This document shows, in pieces, positions 27,311 through 35,917 of a stretch of DNA of 64,000 nucleotides. A program made the position numbers and the translations under genes. The first letter of the stretch is position 1; each line of letters opens with the position of its first letter. The DNA comes from Clostridia bacterium (GTDB lineage: Bacteria; Bacillota; Clostridia; Oscillospirales; Acutalibacteraceae). The stretch covers positions 99,421 through 163,420 of the forward strand of contig JAGASD010000063.1 in assembly GCA_017621885.1 (NCBI GenBank). The letters are read 5' to 3'. The notes beneath the pieces were generated by a model that did not search any database, was not told the DNA's origin, and saw nothing but the letters and a program-made list of their open reading frames with translations.

Positions 27311-28777
27311 TAACGTGATTCCGTCTTTAAAAATTGCAATCTCTTCGTAATCGTGCTTTTCGTTAAAAGTTTTTTCACCGTTTGCAACAGATATTATATA
27401 GGTTAAAAGGTTATCTGCCGTCTGCGAAAAGTCGGTTCCTTCTAAAAGAATACCTGCATCAAAATCAATCCAGTTCTTTTTCTTCTTTGCCAGCTCTGAA
27501 TTGGTGCTTATTTTTATTGTCGGCACAGGAGCGCCTAACGGTGTGCCTCTGCCCGTTGTGAAGAGAATAATTGTTGCATCCGAGCAGGTGAGGTTCGTTG
27601 TAGAAACAATGTCGTTACCCGGTCCCCGGAGAAGAGATAAACCGCTTTTTTTACAGGGCTCATATAAATCAAGGATGTCGGTAACGGTTGAAAAACCGCC
27701 TTTTGTAATGCAACCGAGGGACTTCTCCTCAAGAGTTGTAATACCGCCTTTCTTGTTGCCCGGGGAAGGGTTTTCATAAACTACCTGACCGTGGTCGGTA
27801 AAGTATTTTTTGAAGCCGTTTATCATTTTTACACAAGCATCAAAAACCTCTTTGCTTTCTGCACGCTGCATAAGCAGCTTTTCAGCTCCGAACATTTCGG
27901 GGACTTCGGTCAGAATTACCTTTGCACCCTCGCTTGTGAGACGGTCGCAAATTTTTCCGCAAAGGGGATTTGCTGTAATTCCGGATAATCCGTCAGAACC
28001 GCCGCATTTAAAGCCTACGGTAAGCTTGCTTAAAGGCTGTTTCGTACGGATGTCTTTTTTTATTATATTATATATGCATTCAACGGCAGAAACACCGTCA
28101 AGAATTTCGTCGTCACTTTCCTGCATATTTAGGGTGCGTATTCTTTGCGTATCGTATTCACCGAGATATTGCGACATTACCTCAAGGTTGTTATTTTCGC
28201 ACCCGAGCGAAACAAGTAGCGCACCGCCGGTGTTGGGGTGTTTGCAAAGTCTTGCAAGACATCTGCCTGTGTTTTCGGCATCCTCTCCCAGCTGTGAGCA
28301 ACCGTAAGGATGTGTAAGGGCGCAGATGGTGTTATCTTCAAGACCTAAAAGATTCTTTGCTTTTTGTGCAATTTCTTTTGCGGTATTGTTGGCGCAACCA
28401 ACTGTGGGAATTATAAGTATTCGGTTTCTGATACCGACTTTTCCGTCATCGCGAAGAAATCCGTTAAAATAAACGTCTGAATCAGTCGGAGTGTAATTAC
28501 AGCCTCCGCAGAATTCATAGGCTTCGGTTTCTGTGATAGCCGTTTTCAGGTTGTGGGTATGAACGTGCTCACCTGCACGTATATCTTCCGTTGCAATACC
28601 GATAGGAAAGCCGTATTTTATTGCTTTTTCACCCTTTTTTATATTGCAAAGGGCAAATTTGTGCTTTTGCGGAATATCCGACTGAAGAGTGATGCCGTTA
28701 AAATCATTGCCTTTTTTAAAATTAGTCAAAGCAACGGCAACGTTATCCTTCTCATCTATAATTATTGCATTATTCAT
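27308..28777 (-). CDS. uxaA: Altronate dehydratase
   Basis: Dehydrates D-altronate to 2-keto-3-deoxygluconate in galacturonate catabolism. An N-terminal SAF domain (to about 85, AIKYGFPIGIATEDIRAGEHVHTHN) is linked to the long catalytic domain with CGGCNYTP, the PTVGCANNTA block, GFKCGGSDGLSGITANP and GRGTPLGAPVPTIKI. Full length (489 residues). It overlaps the upstream uxaB by four bases, and the pair is preceded by a transporter, so the three genes form a hexuronate operon. Confidence 0.95.
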   Translation of the reverse strand: MNNAIIIDEKDNVAVALTNFKKGNDFNGITLQSDIPQKHKFALCNIKKGEKAIKYGFPIGIATEDIRAGEHVHTHNLKTAITETEAYEFCGGCNYTPTDSDVYFNGFLRDDGKVGIRNRILIIPTVGCANNTAKEIAQKAKNLLGLEDNTICALTHPYGCSQLGEDAENTGRCLARLCKHPNTGGALLVSLGCENNNLEVMSQYLGEYDTQRIRTLNMQESDDEILDGVSAVECIYNIIKKDIRTKQPLSKLTVGFKCGGSDGLSGITANPLCGKICDRLTSEGAKVILTEVPEMFGAEKLLMQRAESKEVFDACVKMINGFKKYFTDHGQVVYENPSPGNKKGGITTLEEKSLGCITKGGFSTVTDILDLYEPCKKSGLSLLRGPGNDIVSTTNLTCSDATIILFTTGRGTPLGAPVPTIKISTNSELAKKKKNWIDFDAGILLEGTDFSQTADNLLTYIISVANGEKTFNEKHDYEEIAIFKDGITL

Positions 28778-30222
28778 TTTAAATGCTCCATAGCTGCTTT
28801 TATGCCGTCAGTTTTAATGGTGCTGCAGATTTTTTCAACAAATTCTGATGCACCGTTTATTTCAGTAAGGTCACAGCCCCATAAATCAACGTTGCTCAGA
28901 GCCTTTGTGACCTTCTGGGGGTCGTTGTTTATTTCGTTAAAGAAATTAAGAATCTCCTTATTGTCACGGATTTCATAGTCTTTACCGTTGCGTATGCCTG
29001 TAAATCTGCCGTTTTTATCAAAGCTGCCGTTATAAAATTCAATAAGACAACCAAGGCCAAAGAAAAGTTTTTTCGGGAAAATACCGCTTTTGATATTATC
29101 AAGAAGAGAAGGTAAGCATCTTGCCTTGTATTTTGAAACAGAATTAAGTGAAATATCAAGTAATCTGTGATCAATAAACGGATTATTGAATCTTTCGAGA
29201 ACAGATGCGGCAAAAGCCTCTTTCTCTTCGGCAGGCAAGGGAATGTAAGGGATAACCTCATCCTTTAAAACCGCAATGATGAAATCTGAAAAATCAGGGT
29301 CATTCATCATATCGCGCACAATGTCATAGCCTGAAAGATATGCGCCCAAAACGCTTACGGTATGAGCACCGTTAAGGATTCTAACCTTGCGCATTTTGTA
29401 GCCCGAAATATCCTCGCAGAAAACTGCATTTAAGCCGGATTTGTGTGCAGGAAAAGCTTCCTTTAAGCCGTTTTTATCTTCAATTGCCCAAAAGAAAAAG
29501 GGTTCCGCAGTGTCCAGTAATTTATCCGTATAGTCCAATTTCTCAAATATTGCTTCTGCATCTTTTTTAGGATAACCCGTAACGATTCTGTCAACAAGGG
29601 TGTTTGAAAAGCTGCATTTTTGGAGCCAGAGGAAAAAATTATCCGGTAAATTCCATTTTTTGGCGTATTCTTTTACGCAGCGATAAAGCTCTGTGCCGTT
29701 GTTATCGATAAGCTCAACAGGTAAAACGTAAACGGTGCTGCCGTCACTTCCGTTGAAAAAAGAATATCTTTCATATAAAAAACGGGTCAGCTTTGCAGGG
29801 TATGATGAAGGCGGCGCATCTTGAAAATTGTCGTTTTCACAAAAGGCAATACCTGCCTCGGTTGTGTTCGAAATGATTATCTTTAAATCCTTTTGGTGAG
29901 CAATTTCTAAAAATGCGTTAAAATCCCTGTAAGGGTTAATACATTTTTTTACACTTTCAATGATTCTTGTTTTTTCAATAGCTTTGCCGTTTTCTATGCC
30001 GCGAAGCATAAGTGTGTAGATGCCGTCTTGAGCGTTAATTAAATCGCAAAGACCATTTTCGATAGGCTGACATATTGCAATGCTTCCGTCGAGAATACAC
30101 TTTTCATTCATTACATCAACAAGGTAATCAACAAATGCTCTTAAAAAATTGCCTTCGCCAAACTGAAGAATTTTAGTTGGTCTGTCAGCTTTTCTTTTGT
30201 AGATATCGTTAACAGTTTTCAT
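28774..30222 (-). CDS. uxaB: Tagaturonate reductase (altronate oxidoreductase)
   Basis: NADH-linked reduction of D-tagaturonate to D-altronate; member of the long-chain mannitol dehydrogenase family. N-terminal Rossmann segment ILQFGEGNFLRAFVDYLVD (about 19-37), VDRIVTGYP and the catalytic-region KVRILNGAHTV with the family Lys/Asn/His set. The start lies at the downstream copy of a 44-bp tandem duplication that repeats the ribosome site, start codon and first ten codons; the upstream copy makes a 15-codon leader frame that ends on the uxaB ATG (TTTATGA). Confidence 0.93.
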   Translation of the reverse strand: MKTVNDIYKRKADRPTKILQFGEGNFLRAFVDYLVDVMNEKCILDGSIAICQPIENGLCDLINAQDGIYTLMLRGIENGKAIEKTRIIESVKKCINPYRDFNAFLEIAHQKDLKIIISNTTEAGIAFCENDNFQDAPPSSYPAKLTRFLYERYSFFNGSDGSTVYVLPVELIDNNGTELYRCVKEYAKKWNLPDNFFLWLQKCSFSNTLVDRIVTGYPKKDAEAIFEKLDYTDKLLDTAEPFFFWAIEDKNGLKEAFPAHKSGLNAVFCEDISGYKMRKVRILNGAHTVSVLGAYLSGYDIVRDMMNDPDFSDFIIAVLKDEVIPYIPLPAEEKEAFAASVLERFNNPFIDHRLLDISLNSVSKYKARCLPSLLDNIKSGIFPKKLFFGLGCLIEFYNGSFDKNGRFTGIRNGKDYEIRDNKEILNFFNEINNDPQKVTKALSNVDLWGCDLTEINGASEFVEKICSTIKTDGIKAAMEHLK

Positions 30223-30277
30223 AAATATACCTCTTTTCTTTTGTAGATATCGTTAACAGTTTTCATAAATATACCTC
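30190..30277 (-). repeat. Exact 44-bp tandem duplication at the uxaB start
   Basis: Two identical adjacent copies (30190-30233 and 30234-30277), each carrying GAGG, an ATG and eleven codons of the uxaB reading frame. The right copy begins within the transporter stop codon. Confidence 0.97.
30219..30266 (-). CDS. 15-codon leader frame created by the duplication
   Basis: Reads MKTVNDIYKRKEVYL and stops at a TGA that overlaps the uxaB start codon. Its first ten residues are those of UxaB, and it has the same ribosome site (GAGG, overlapping the transporter stop). Because 44 is not a multiple of three it cannot run on into uxaB; it could supply ribosomes that re-initiate on uxaB. Whether it is translated is inferred only. 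Confidence 0.45.
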   Translation of the reverse strand: MKTVNDIYKRKEVYL

Positions 30278-31727
30278 AGTGATAATTGATAGCTACCATT
30301 AAAAGCATTATTGCGGCAGAGAATATAAACTCACCGATAAAAAGCTTGTATGACCATTTAATCCATTTGCCGTAAGAAACACCAATAAGACCAATGGCAA
30401 TAATCATAATTCCGCTTGTAGGATAAAGGAGGTTTGTAAATCCGTCTGCCATACAGAAGGTTGTAACAACACTTTGTCTGGTAATACCCACAAGGTCAGA
30501 AAGAGGAGCTACAAGGGGCATTATAAGGAAAGCCTTTGCAGTACCGCTGCCAATAAAAAATTCAAGAAGTGCAATCACACCGAAAAGAAGTAAAATTGCA
30601 ACAGAGGGTGAAAGACCTTTCATAAGCTCATATAATTCAAAAAGAATTGTGTGCATTATTTTGCCTTCGCTTAAAACATAAGAAATGGCAACAACAAATA
30701 TTATAAGGGGAATTGCCGGTGCTATGCTTTTTGCACCCTGCAAGAAGCTTTTGAAAAGATTTTTACCGCGAAGTCCTGTGAAATGACCTGAAAGGAAGCC
30801 ACCGGTTGTGAAGAGAATTGCCATAGCGGGGAGTGAAATCACACCGCCTGCACCAACTATAAAATCAAGTGTTATAAAGCCTAAATCAATTAGTATGCAG
30901 GTTAAAAATGCTCTTGTGCCCTTGCGGATGTTTTCATCAGCAAGAATAACATCTGTGTCAGAAAGATTGTATTTTTCACGCAAGGCTTTATCTGATTCAA
31001 AAGCAGGTGATTTTGTTGGATTTTTTTCTAGTCTTTTGGCGTAAAGGTAAAGGAATAAAAAGAGAATACTATAAACACCGACAAATACAATAAGTCGCAA
31101 CCAAAGTCCCGAAAAAATCTCTAATCCTGCTAATTTTTGCACAGTAACAACATTAAAGGGGTTGAATGTTGCAGCGGTGAAGCCCCATGCAATTGATACA
31201 AGGCTAAGACCCAATCCGACCAGAGAGTCCCAGCCTAAAGCAAGGGAAATGGCAACGGCAATGGGTACAAGGGTTAACGATTCTTCTAATATTCCTGCGG
31301 TTGAGCCTAAAAGCATACATACAAAAACAACCACAGCCATAAGGGTGTATTTTTTGTGGCTGAATTTTTTTATAAGTGTAGCCATTATGTATTTAAGAAT
31401 ACCGCATTTATCAAGAATTAAAAACGAGCCACCGATGAGAACAATCATCAGGATTATTGTAATACCTGTAAAAGCCTGGCTGCTGGCAAAGCACAGTATG
31501 GGGGAAAGTATTATTTTCCATACGGGCATTTTGTAGTCCGGGAGCTCTTTATATGTTCTGTTGACTATTACCTCGTGACCATTATGGTAAGCGAGCTCAT
31601 ATTCGCCGCGAGGCATTGTCTGGGTTAAAATTCCGATGAATGCCAAAACCGTTACAAGCACTAAAGTTAAAGCGATCATGGTCTTTTTATTTAATTGCAA
31701 TCCCATATCAATATTTTTATTTTCCAT
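30276..31727 (-). CDS. YfcC/DcuC-family carboxylate transporter, candidate hexuronate permease
   Basis: Polytopic membrane protein of 483 residues and about twelve helices, of the C4-dicarboxylate anaerobic carrier-like (YfcC) superfamily; typical blocks are GILEESLTLVPIAVAISLALGWD, GFTAATFNPFNVVTVQKLAG and LIMPLVAPLSDLVGITRQ. First gene of the leftward operon with uxaB and uxaA, so its likely cargo is a hexuronate or sugar acid; this is inferred from position. A promoter with an overlapping palindromic operator lies upstream. Confidence 0.82.
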   Translation of the reverse strand: MENKNIDMGLQLNKKTMIALTLVLVTVLAFIGILTQTMPRGEYELAYHNGHEVIVNRTYKELPDYKMPVWKIILSPILCFASSQAFTGITIILMIVLIGGSFLILDKCGILKYIMATLIKKFSHKKYTLMAVVVFVCMLLGSTAGILEESLTLVPIAVAISLALGWDSLVGLGLSLVSIAWGFTAATFNPFNVVTVQKLAGLEIFSGLWLRLIVFVGVYSILFLFLYLYAKRLEKNPTKSPAFESDKALREKYNLSDTDVILADENIRKGTRAFLTCILIDLGFITLDFIVGAGGVISLPAMAILFTTGGFLSGHFTGLRGKNLFKSFLQGAKSIAPAIPLIIFVVAISYVLSEGKIMHTILFELYELMKGLSPSVAILLLFGVIALLEFFIGSGTAKAFLIMPLVAPLSDLVGITRQSVVTTFCMADGFTNLLYPTSGIMIIAIGLIGVSYGKWIKWSYKLFIGEFIFSAAIMLLMVAINYH

Positions 31728-31770
31728 TGTTTACCTCTTATATTAATTGTATATCAATAATTATAGAGTG

Positions 31771-31799
31771 ATTATACACAACCAACCTTGTAAATACAA
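31771..31799 (-). promoter_or_regulatory. Promoter of the transporter-uxaB-uxaA operon
   Basis: Reverse strand TTGTAT, 17 bases, TATAAT, about 45 bases before the transporter start. Confidence 0.75.
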
Positions 31800-31800
31800 G
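31787..31800. promoter_or_regulatory. Palindromic operator over the -35 box
   Basis: Perfect inverted repeat CTTGTA-AA-TACAAG. It covers the -35 hexamer of the leftward hexuronate promoter. The TTGTA/TACAA halves resemble operators of FadR-type GntR repressors, which often control uronate genes. The regulator is not in the window. Confidence 0.6.
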
Positions 31801-31808
31801 TATTTTAA

Positions 31809-31837
31809 TTGACAAAAGCTGTTTTTATAAATATAAT
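31809..31837 (+). promoter_or_regulatory. Promoter of the PP2C-trmB transcript
   Basis: TTGACA, 17 bases, TATAAT: exact consensus, followed by GGAGGA and the start codon. Confidence 0.9.
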
Positions 31838-31860
31838 ATTTTATTATCGGAGGATAGCTG

Positions 31861-32658
31861 ATGAAAATTTTTGAACAATTTATAAAAGGAAAAAAGAATA
31901 ATCAGGCACTTTGCGAGGATATGCTTTTTGTGAATGAGTATTTCATCGCAGTTGTTGATGGTGTTACGACAAAGACCGATGCACTTTTTGACGGGAAAAC
32001 CGGCGGCAGAGCTGCTGCTGAGAAAATCTGCGAAGCTATAGGCGGTTTTTCGGAAGATACAGCACTTGAAAAAGCTGTTGATATTTTAAGTGATAGCGTG
32101 AAATCTCTTTATTATGACGGTGCGCCTTACGGCAGTGCTGCCGCAGGTGTGATTATTTACAGCAATTTTCACAAGGAGATATGGAGCATAGGCGACTGTC
32201 AATGCTACGTAAACGATGAATTTTTTTCGCACGGTAAAGAGATTGATTCAATAGTTTCGGATATGCGTGCGCTTGTGCTCGAAATGAGCCGCCGCGAAGG
32301 TGTTTCCGATAAAGAGCTTTCTGAAAAAGATCCGGGTAGAGAATTAATCTTGCCGGTTATAAAAAAGCAACAGATGTTTGCAAATTCCGGCGGTAGGTTT
32401 TCTTACGGTGTAATAAACGGCTCAAAGGTTCTCAGGAAGGATATGGTTGTACATAAGGTTCAAGCGGGGGATGAGATTGTTCTTGCCAGCGACGGCTACC
32501 CTAAGCTTATGAGGACCCTTAAAGAAAGTGAAAAAATTCTTGAAGAAGAGCTTAAAAATAACCCTTTGTGTTATAAAGACTTTCGTTCAACCAAGGGTGT
32601 GCAGAAGGATTGTTTGTCCTTTGATGACAGAACGTATATAAAATTCAGAGTGGATTGA
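31861..32658 (+). CDS. PP2C-like protein phosphatase domain protein
   Basis: 265 residues with metal-binding motifs of PPM-family Ser/Thr phosphatases: CEDMLFV (D20), FIAVVDGVTT (D33-G34), KTGGRAAAEK, SIGDCQCY, IVLASDGYPKL and a terminal SFDDRTYIKF. No transmembrane segment, so probably a soluble cytoplasmic phosphatase; partner kinase not in the window. Five bases separate it from trmB, implying co-transcription from the upstream consensus promoter. Confidence 0.85.
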   Translation: MKIFEQFIKGKKNNQALCEDMLFVNEYFIAVVDGVTTKTDALFDGKTGGRAAAEKICEAIGGFSEDTALEKAVDILSDSVKSLYYDGAPYGSAAAGVIIYSNFHKEIWSIGDCQCYVNDEFFSHGKEIDSIVSDMRALVLEMSRREGVSDKELSEKDPGRELILPVIKKQQMFANSGGRFSYGVINGSKVLRKDMVVHKVQAGDEIVLASDGYPKLMRTLKESEKILEEELKNNPLCYKDFRSTKGVQKDCLSFDDRTYIKFRVD

Positions 32659-32662
32659 TATA

Positions 32663-33304
32663 ATGAGAGTAAAAAAGAAAAAACACGGCGCAGAAAGACT
32701 TGAAGCCTGCGGTGATATTGTAATTAAAAATTTAAAGGAGCAAGGCAGTACATCTGAAGCACTTTTCGGCAACGGTAATCCTTTGCGCATAGAAATCGGT
32801 TGCGGTAAGGGGGACTTTATTGTAGGCACTGCTGCAAAAGAGCCCGACGTTAACTTCCTTGCAATTGAAAAGGTATCGGACGTTTTGATGCTTGCGGCAG
32901 AAAAGGTGAAAAAATCAGAGCTTAAAAATATCAGGGTTTGTTGTGTCGATGCCAAAGAGCTTGCGGAAATTTTTCCGGAAGGCAGTATTGATAGAATTTA
33001 CCTTAATTTCTCCGATCCGTGGCCCAAATCACGTCACGAAAAAAGAAGGCTTACATACAGAAGCTTTCTCTCCATTTATGAAAAAATACTGAAAAAAGAC
33101 GGCGCAATATTCTTTAAAACCGATAACAGAGGTCTTTTTGATTTCTCGTTGGAAGAATTCAAAGAATACGGTATGACCCTCGAAAAACTTACCTTTGATC
33201 TTCATAATTCTGAGTATATGGAAGGTAACGTTATGACAGAGTATGAAAAACGCTTTTCGGGTATGGGAGTGCCGATAAACAGAGTGGAATGTTATTTCGA
33301 CTAA
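32663..33304 (+). CDS. trmB: tRNA (guanine-46-N7)-methyltransferase
   Basis: SAM-dependent m7G46 modification of tRNA variable loops. IEIGCGKGDFIVGTA is the SAM-binding motif, and LNFSDPWPKSRHEKRRLTY is the diagnostic TrmB block for catalysis and tRNA binding; TEYEKRFSGMG near the end is also conserved. Full length at 213 residues. The stop codon touches a block of palindromic repeats. Confidence 0.96.
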   Translation: MRVKKKKHGAERLEACGDIVIKNLKEQGSTSEALFGNGNPLRIEIGCGKGDFIVGTAAKEPDVNFLAIEKVSDVLMLAAEKVKKSELKNIRVCCVDAKELAEIFPEGSIDRIYLNFSDPWPKSRHEKRRLTYRSFLSIYEKILKKDGAIFFKTDNRGLFDFSLEEFKEYGMTLEKLTFDLHNSEYMEGNVMTEYEKRFSGMGVPINRVECYFD

Positions 33305-33490
33305 AGTCGAAAGCGATATAAATCCTGAGGGATTTGCGATATATATTTCGTATGCGATATACCTTTCGGTGCGATATGTCCTACGGATGCGAAAAAGGAT
33401 TTATATCATATCGCATTGAGTGTAGCGAAATATATCGCAATCGGCAATAGTTCGATTATATCGTACGAGCATAGCGAGTATATCGCTTAT
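33305..33490. repeat. Interspersed palindromic repeat B, copy 1
   Basis: About 185 bases of iterated GCGATATA/TATATCGC half-sites, including GATATACCTTTCGGTGCGATAT and GCGAAATATATCGC, able to form several nested hairpins. A related copy with GATATACCTTCGGTGCGATAT lies at about 58930-59015. Non-coding. Confidence 0.8.
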
Positions 33491-33664
33491 AAAAGGTTGT
33501 ACCAATTAACATGAGTACTGTTTATTGCGGTTGTTGCTTTCGGATATGATTACTATATTCACATATGCTGTGATATGACAACCGAGCTTATGAGTAAGAT
33601 TTGCAACGAGTTTTCATTGTTTTTATACGATGGTTTTTCCCGTGTATGTAAAAATTAAATAAAA
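33491..33664. other. Non-coding gap, possible gene remnant
   Basis: AT-rich. One rightward frame encodes a hydrophobic, Cys/Tyr-rich peptide (VAFGYDYYIHICCDMTTEL) to a stop near 33659, but it lacks a start codon with a ribosome site. It could be the 3' scrap of a lost gene; no homology is recognised. Confidence 0.35.
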
Positions 33665-33665
33665 T

Positions 33666-33710
33666 AAAAAAACCGTACAGTACAATTTCGATTGTTCCGT
33701 ACGGTTTTTT
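33666..33710. terminator. Intrinsic terminator
   Basis: AAAAAACCGTAC/GTACGGTTTTTT stem with a ~20-base loop; usable from both directions. Confidence 0.8.
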
Positions 33711-33833
33711 CAATATGTTTATAATCAATGTATGGCAATTTAAAACTTACAATATTATTTGGGATTCGTCGCGTTATTTATAATCAGCACAAAGTGCCCC
33801 TCAATTTTGCATTTTGTGTTTTGAATTTTGCAT

Positions 33834-33870
33834 TAAAAAAAGCAACCACCCTTTTGGGTGGTTGCTTTGT
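33834..33870 (-). terminator. Terminator of 5S rRNA
   Basis: Reverse strand AAGCAACCACCC/GGGTGGTTGCTT stem followed by seven T residues, a few bases beyond the 5S 3' end. Confidence 0.9.
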
Positions 33871-33874
33871 TAGT

Positions 33875-33990
33875 GTCGGCATCGCCCTATTTTCCCAAGC
33901 GGCTTCCCACTAAGTATCTTCGGCGCTGTTGAGCTTAACTACCGTGTTCGGGATGGGAACGGGTGGACCCTCAACGCCATCAACACCGAC
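33875..33990 (-). rRNA. rrf: 5S ribosomal RNA, solitary
   Basis: Reverse strand begins GTCGGTGTTGATGGCG and ends with complementary GATGCCGAC; the central CCCGAACACGGTAGTTAAG and GAAGATACTTAGTGGGAAG blocks are the conserved loop B and loop D/E of bacterial 5S rRNA. About 116 bases. No 16S or 23S gene adjoins: it has its own promoter and terminator. Confidence 0.95.
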
Positions 33991-34026
33991 TGCGAAGAAC
34001 TGTTCGTCCTCCGAAGAACATTGACT

Positions 34027-34054
34027 ATTATATCACCGATTTTAAAAAAGTCAA
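34027..34054 (-). promoter_or_regulatory. Promoter of solitary 5S rRNA
   Basis: Reverse strand TTGACT, 16 bases, TATAAT, ~37 bases before the 5S 5' end. Confidence 0.85.
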
Positions 34055-34146
34055 GCATTTTTTTGAGTTTTTTTGAAAAAATTTTTCTTGTTGAAAAATA
34101 CAGACGAAATGAATAAATTTTGTGCAATTTTTTTGAGGGTTTACTG

Positions 34147-34175
34147 TTGATTATTCACATAAAATAGTGCATAAT
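34147..34175 (+). promoter_or_regulatory. Promoter of the FGGY kinase gene
   Basis: TTGATT, 17 bases, CATAAT, ~25 bases before the GGAGG site. Confidence 0.55.
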
Positions 34176-34214
34176 AAAAGATGTATGATCCTGAAATAAT
34201 GGAGGAATATGGAT

Positions 34215-35804
34215 ATGGCAAAATATGCTATCAGTTATGATATTGGTACAACAGGTGTAAAAACCTGTATTTTTGAGCTTGCGGATACAATAAAATTGAT
34301 TTCTGCCGCTTCGGAAGGGTATAATCTTTACGTTTTCCCCGATGGCGGTGCGGAGCAGGAGCCTCAGGAGTGGTGGGATGCAATGTGCTCGACCACAAAA
34401 AAAGTGCTTGATAAATGCGATGTGGATATAAACGATATTTGCGGTATTTCTTTCTGCTCGCAGATGCAAGGTCTTGTTCTTGTTGATAAGGATGCGAAGC
34501 CCGTTCGCCGAGCAATGAGCTATATGGACCAGAGAGCAAGAAAAGAGCTTAAAGAAGGTCTTGCCTACGGTCCTCAGATTGCAGGTGCGTTTATACCAAA
34601 GCTTCTTGTTTCACTTAGTATTACGGGTGCTGTTGCAGCATCTGTTAAAGACCCTGTATGGAAATATAATTGGGTTAAGAAAAATGAGCCCGAGGTTTTT
34701 AAAAGAGTACATAAATGGCTTGACGTTAAGGAGTATTTCATTGCAAGAATGACGGGTAATTTCTGTATGACTCATGATTCTGCATTTGCAACACTTCTTT
34801 ATGACATAAAAAAACACGAGTTCAGTCCTAAAATGTGCAAAATGCTCGGTGTTAATCCCGACCACCTTCCCGAAATAAAAAAATCGGCAGAAAAAGTCGG
34901 TGAGCTTCTTCCGCAGGCTGCTGCCGAATTAGGTCTTGCTCACGGTACTGCTGTTTTCGGCGGCGGCGGTGACGCTTCTCTTATCGGTGTGGGTGCAGGA
35001 TCAGTTGCTCTTGGTGATACCCATATTTACAGCGGTACGTCAGGATGGGTTTCAACTGTTGTTGACAAGAGTATTGTTGACGCATCTGCTATGATTGCGG
35101 CTGTTGTCGGTGCTGAAGAGGGCAGATACAATTATTTTGCAGAGCTTGAAACAGCAGGTAAATGTCTTGAATGGGTTAAAGACCATCTTGCTCTTGATGA
35201 AATCGGAATTTACCTTAAAAAAACCAACGTTACCGACGGTTATGAGGCAAAATACACAAGCCTTTATGACTATATGACAGATGTGGTTTCAAAGGTTTCT
35301 GCAGGCTCGGGAGGCGTGATTTTCACACCCTGGCTTCACGGTAACCGTTGCCCCTTTGAAGACCCCAACGCAAGAGGTATGTTCTTCAATCTCAGCCTTG
35401 AAACGGGTAAAAGTGAAATGATAAGAGCAGTTCTTGAGGGTGTTTGCTACCATTTAAGATGGTTCCTTGAAACTGAAGAAAAAAAGGTTAAATCTTCTGA
35501 GCATATCCGCTTTGTTGGCGGCGGTGCACTTTCTGACCTTACTTGTCAGATTCTTGCGGATTGTACGGGTAAGGTTATTGAAACTGTTGATACACCGCAG
35601 AACGTGGGGGCTATGGGTGCGGCCGTTCTTACTGCTGTTGGTATGGGTAAGTGCTCATCAATTGAGGATGCTAAAAAGCTTATCCCGGTAAGCAAAACCT
35701 TTAAGCCGAATATGGAAACTAAAAAGGTTTATGATAAATATTACGAGGTTTATAAAAAACTTTATGCCTCTAATAAAAATAATTTTGCTAACCTTAATTC
35801 ATGA
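34215..35804 (+). CDS. FGGY-family carbohydrate kinase, xylulokinase-like
   Basis: Phosphorylates a sugar with ATP; D-xylulose is the most likely substrate from overall similarity. N-terminal nucleotide-binding segment YAISYDIGTTGVKTCIFE, substrate-domain MSYMDQRA, HIYSGTSGWVSTVVD, and C-terminal FVGGGALSDLTCQILADCTG with GAMGAAVLTA. ATG 34215 is preferred over ATG 34209 because GGAGG ends nine bases ahead of it but only three ahead of the other. Monocistronic with no isomerase beside it, so the sugar is not confirmed by context. Confidence 0.85.
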   Translation: MAKYAISYDIGTTGVKTCIFELADTIKLISAASEGYNLYVFPDGGAEQEPQEWWDAMCSTTKKVLDKCDVDINDICGISFCSQMQGLVLVDKDAKPVRRAMSYMDQRARKELKEGLAYGPQIAGAFIPKLLVSLSITGAVAASVKDPVWKYNWVKKNEPEVFKRVHKWLDVKEYFIARMTGNFCMTHDSAFATLLYDIKKHEFSPKMCKMLGVNPDHLPEIKKSAEKVGELLPQAAAELGLAHGTAVFGGGGDASLIGVGAGSVALGDTHIYSGTSGWVSTVVDKSIVDASAMIAAVVGAEEGRYNYFAELETAGKCLEWVKDHLALDEIGIYLKKTNVTDGYEAKYTSLYDYMTDVVSKVSAGSGGVIFTPWLHGNRCPFEDPNARGMFFNLSLETGKSEMIRAVLEGVCYHLRWFLETEEKKVKSSEHIRFVGGGALSDLTCQILADCTGKVIETVDTPQNVGAMGAAVLTAVGMGKCSSIEDAKKLIPVSKTFKPNMETKKVYDKYYEVYKKLYASNKNNFANLNS

Positions 35805-35853
35805 TTTTATAATTATTTTTAAGAAAAATTGGCAAAAATATTATCGTAATGTG

Positions 35854-35882
35854 TTGAAAAATAAGGTCTTTTCTGTTACAAT
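35854..35882 (+). promoter_or_regulatory. Promoter of the mgsA-like gene
   Basis: TTGAAA, 17 bases, TACAAT, 20 bases before AAGGAG. Confidence 0.75.
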
Positions 35883-35917
35883 ACAAAAAAGAATTCCACT
35901 TTAAGGAGCGTGATTTG

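Noticed and set aside
33728-33913. 61-codon rightward frame
   Set aside because: It overlaps the 5S rRNA gene and its terminator and has no ribosome site.
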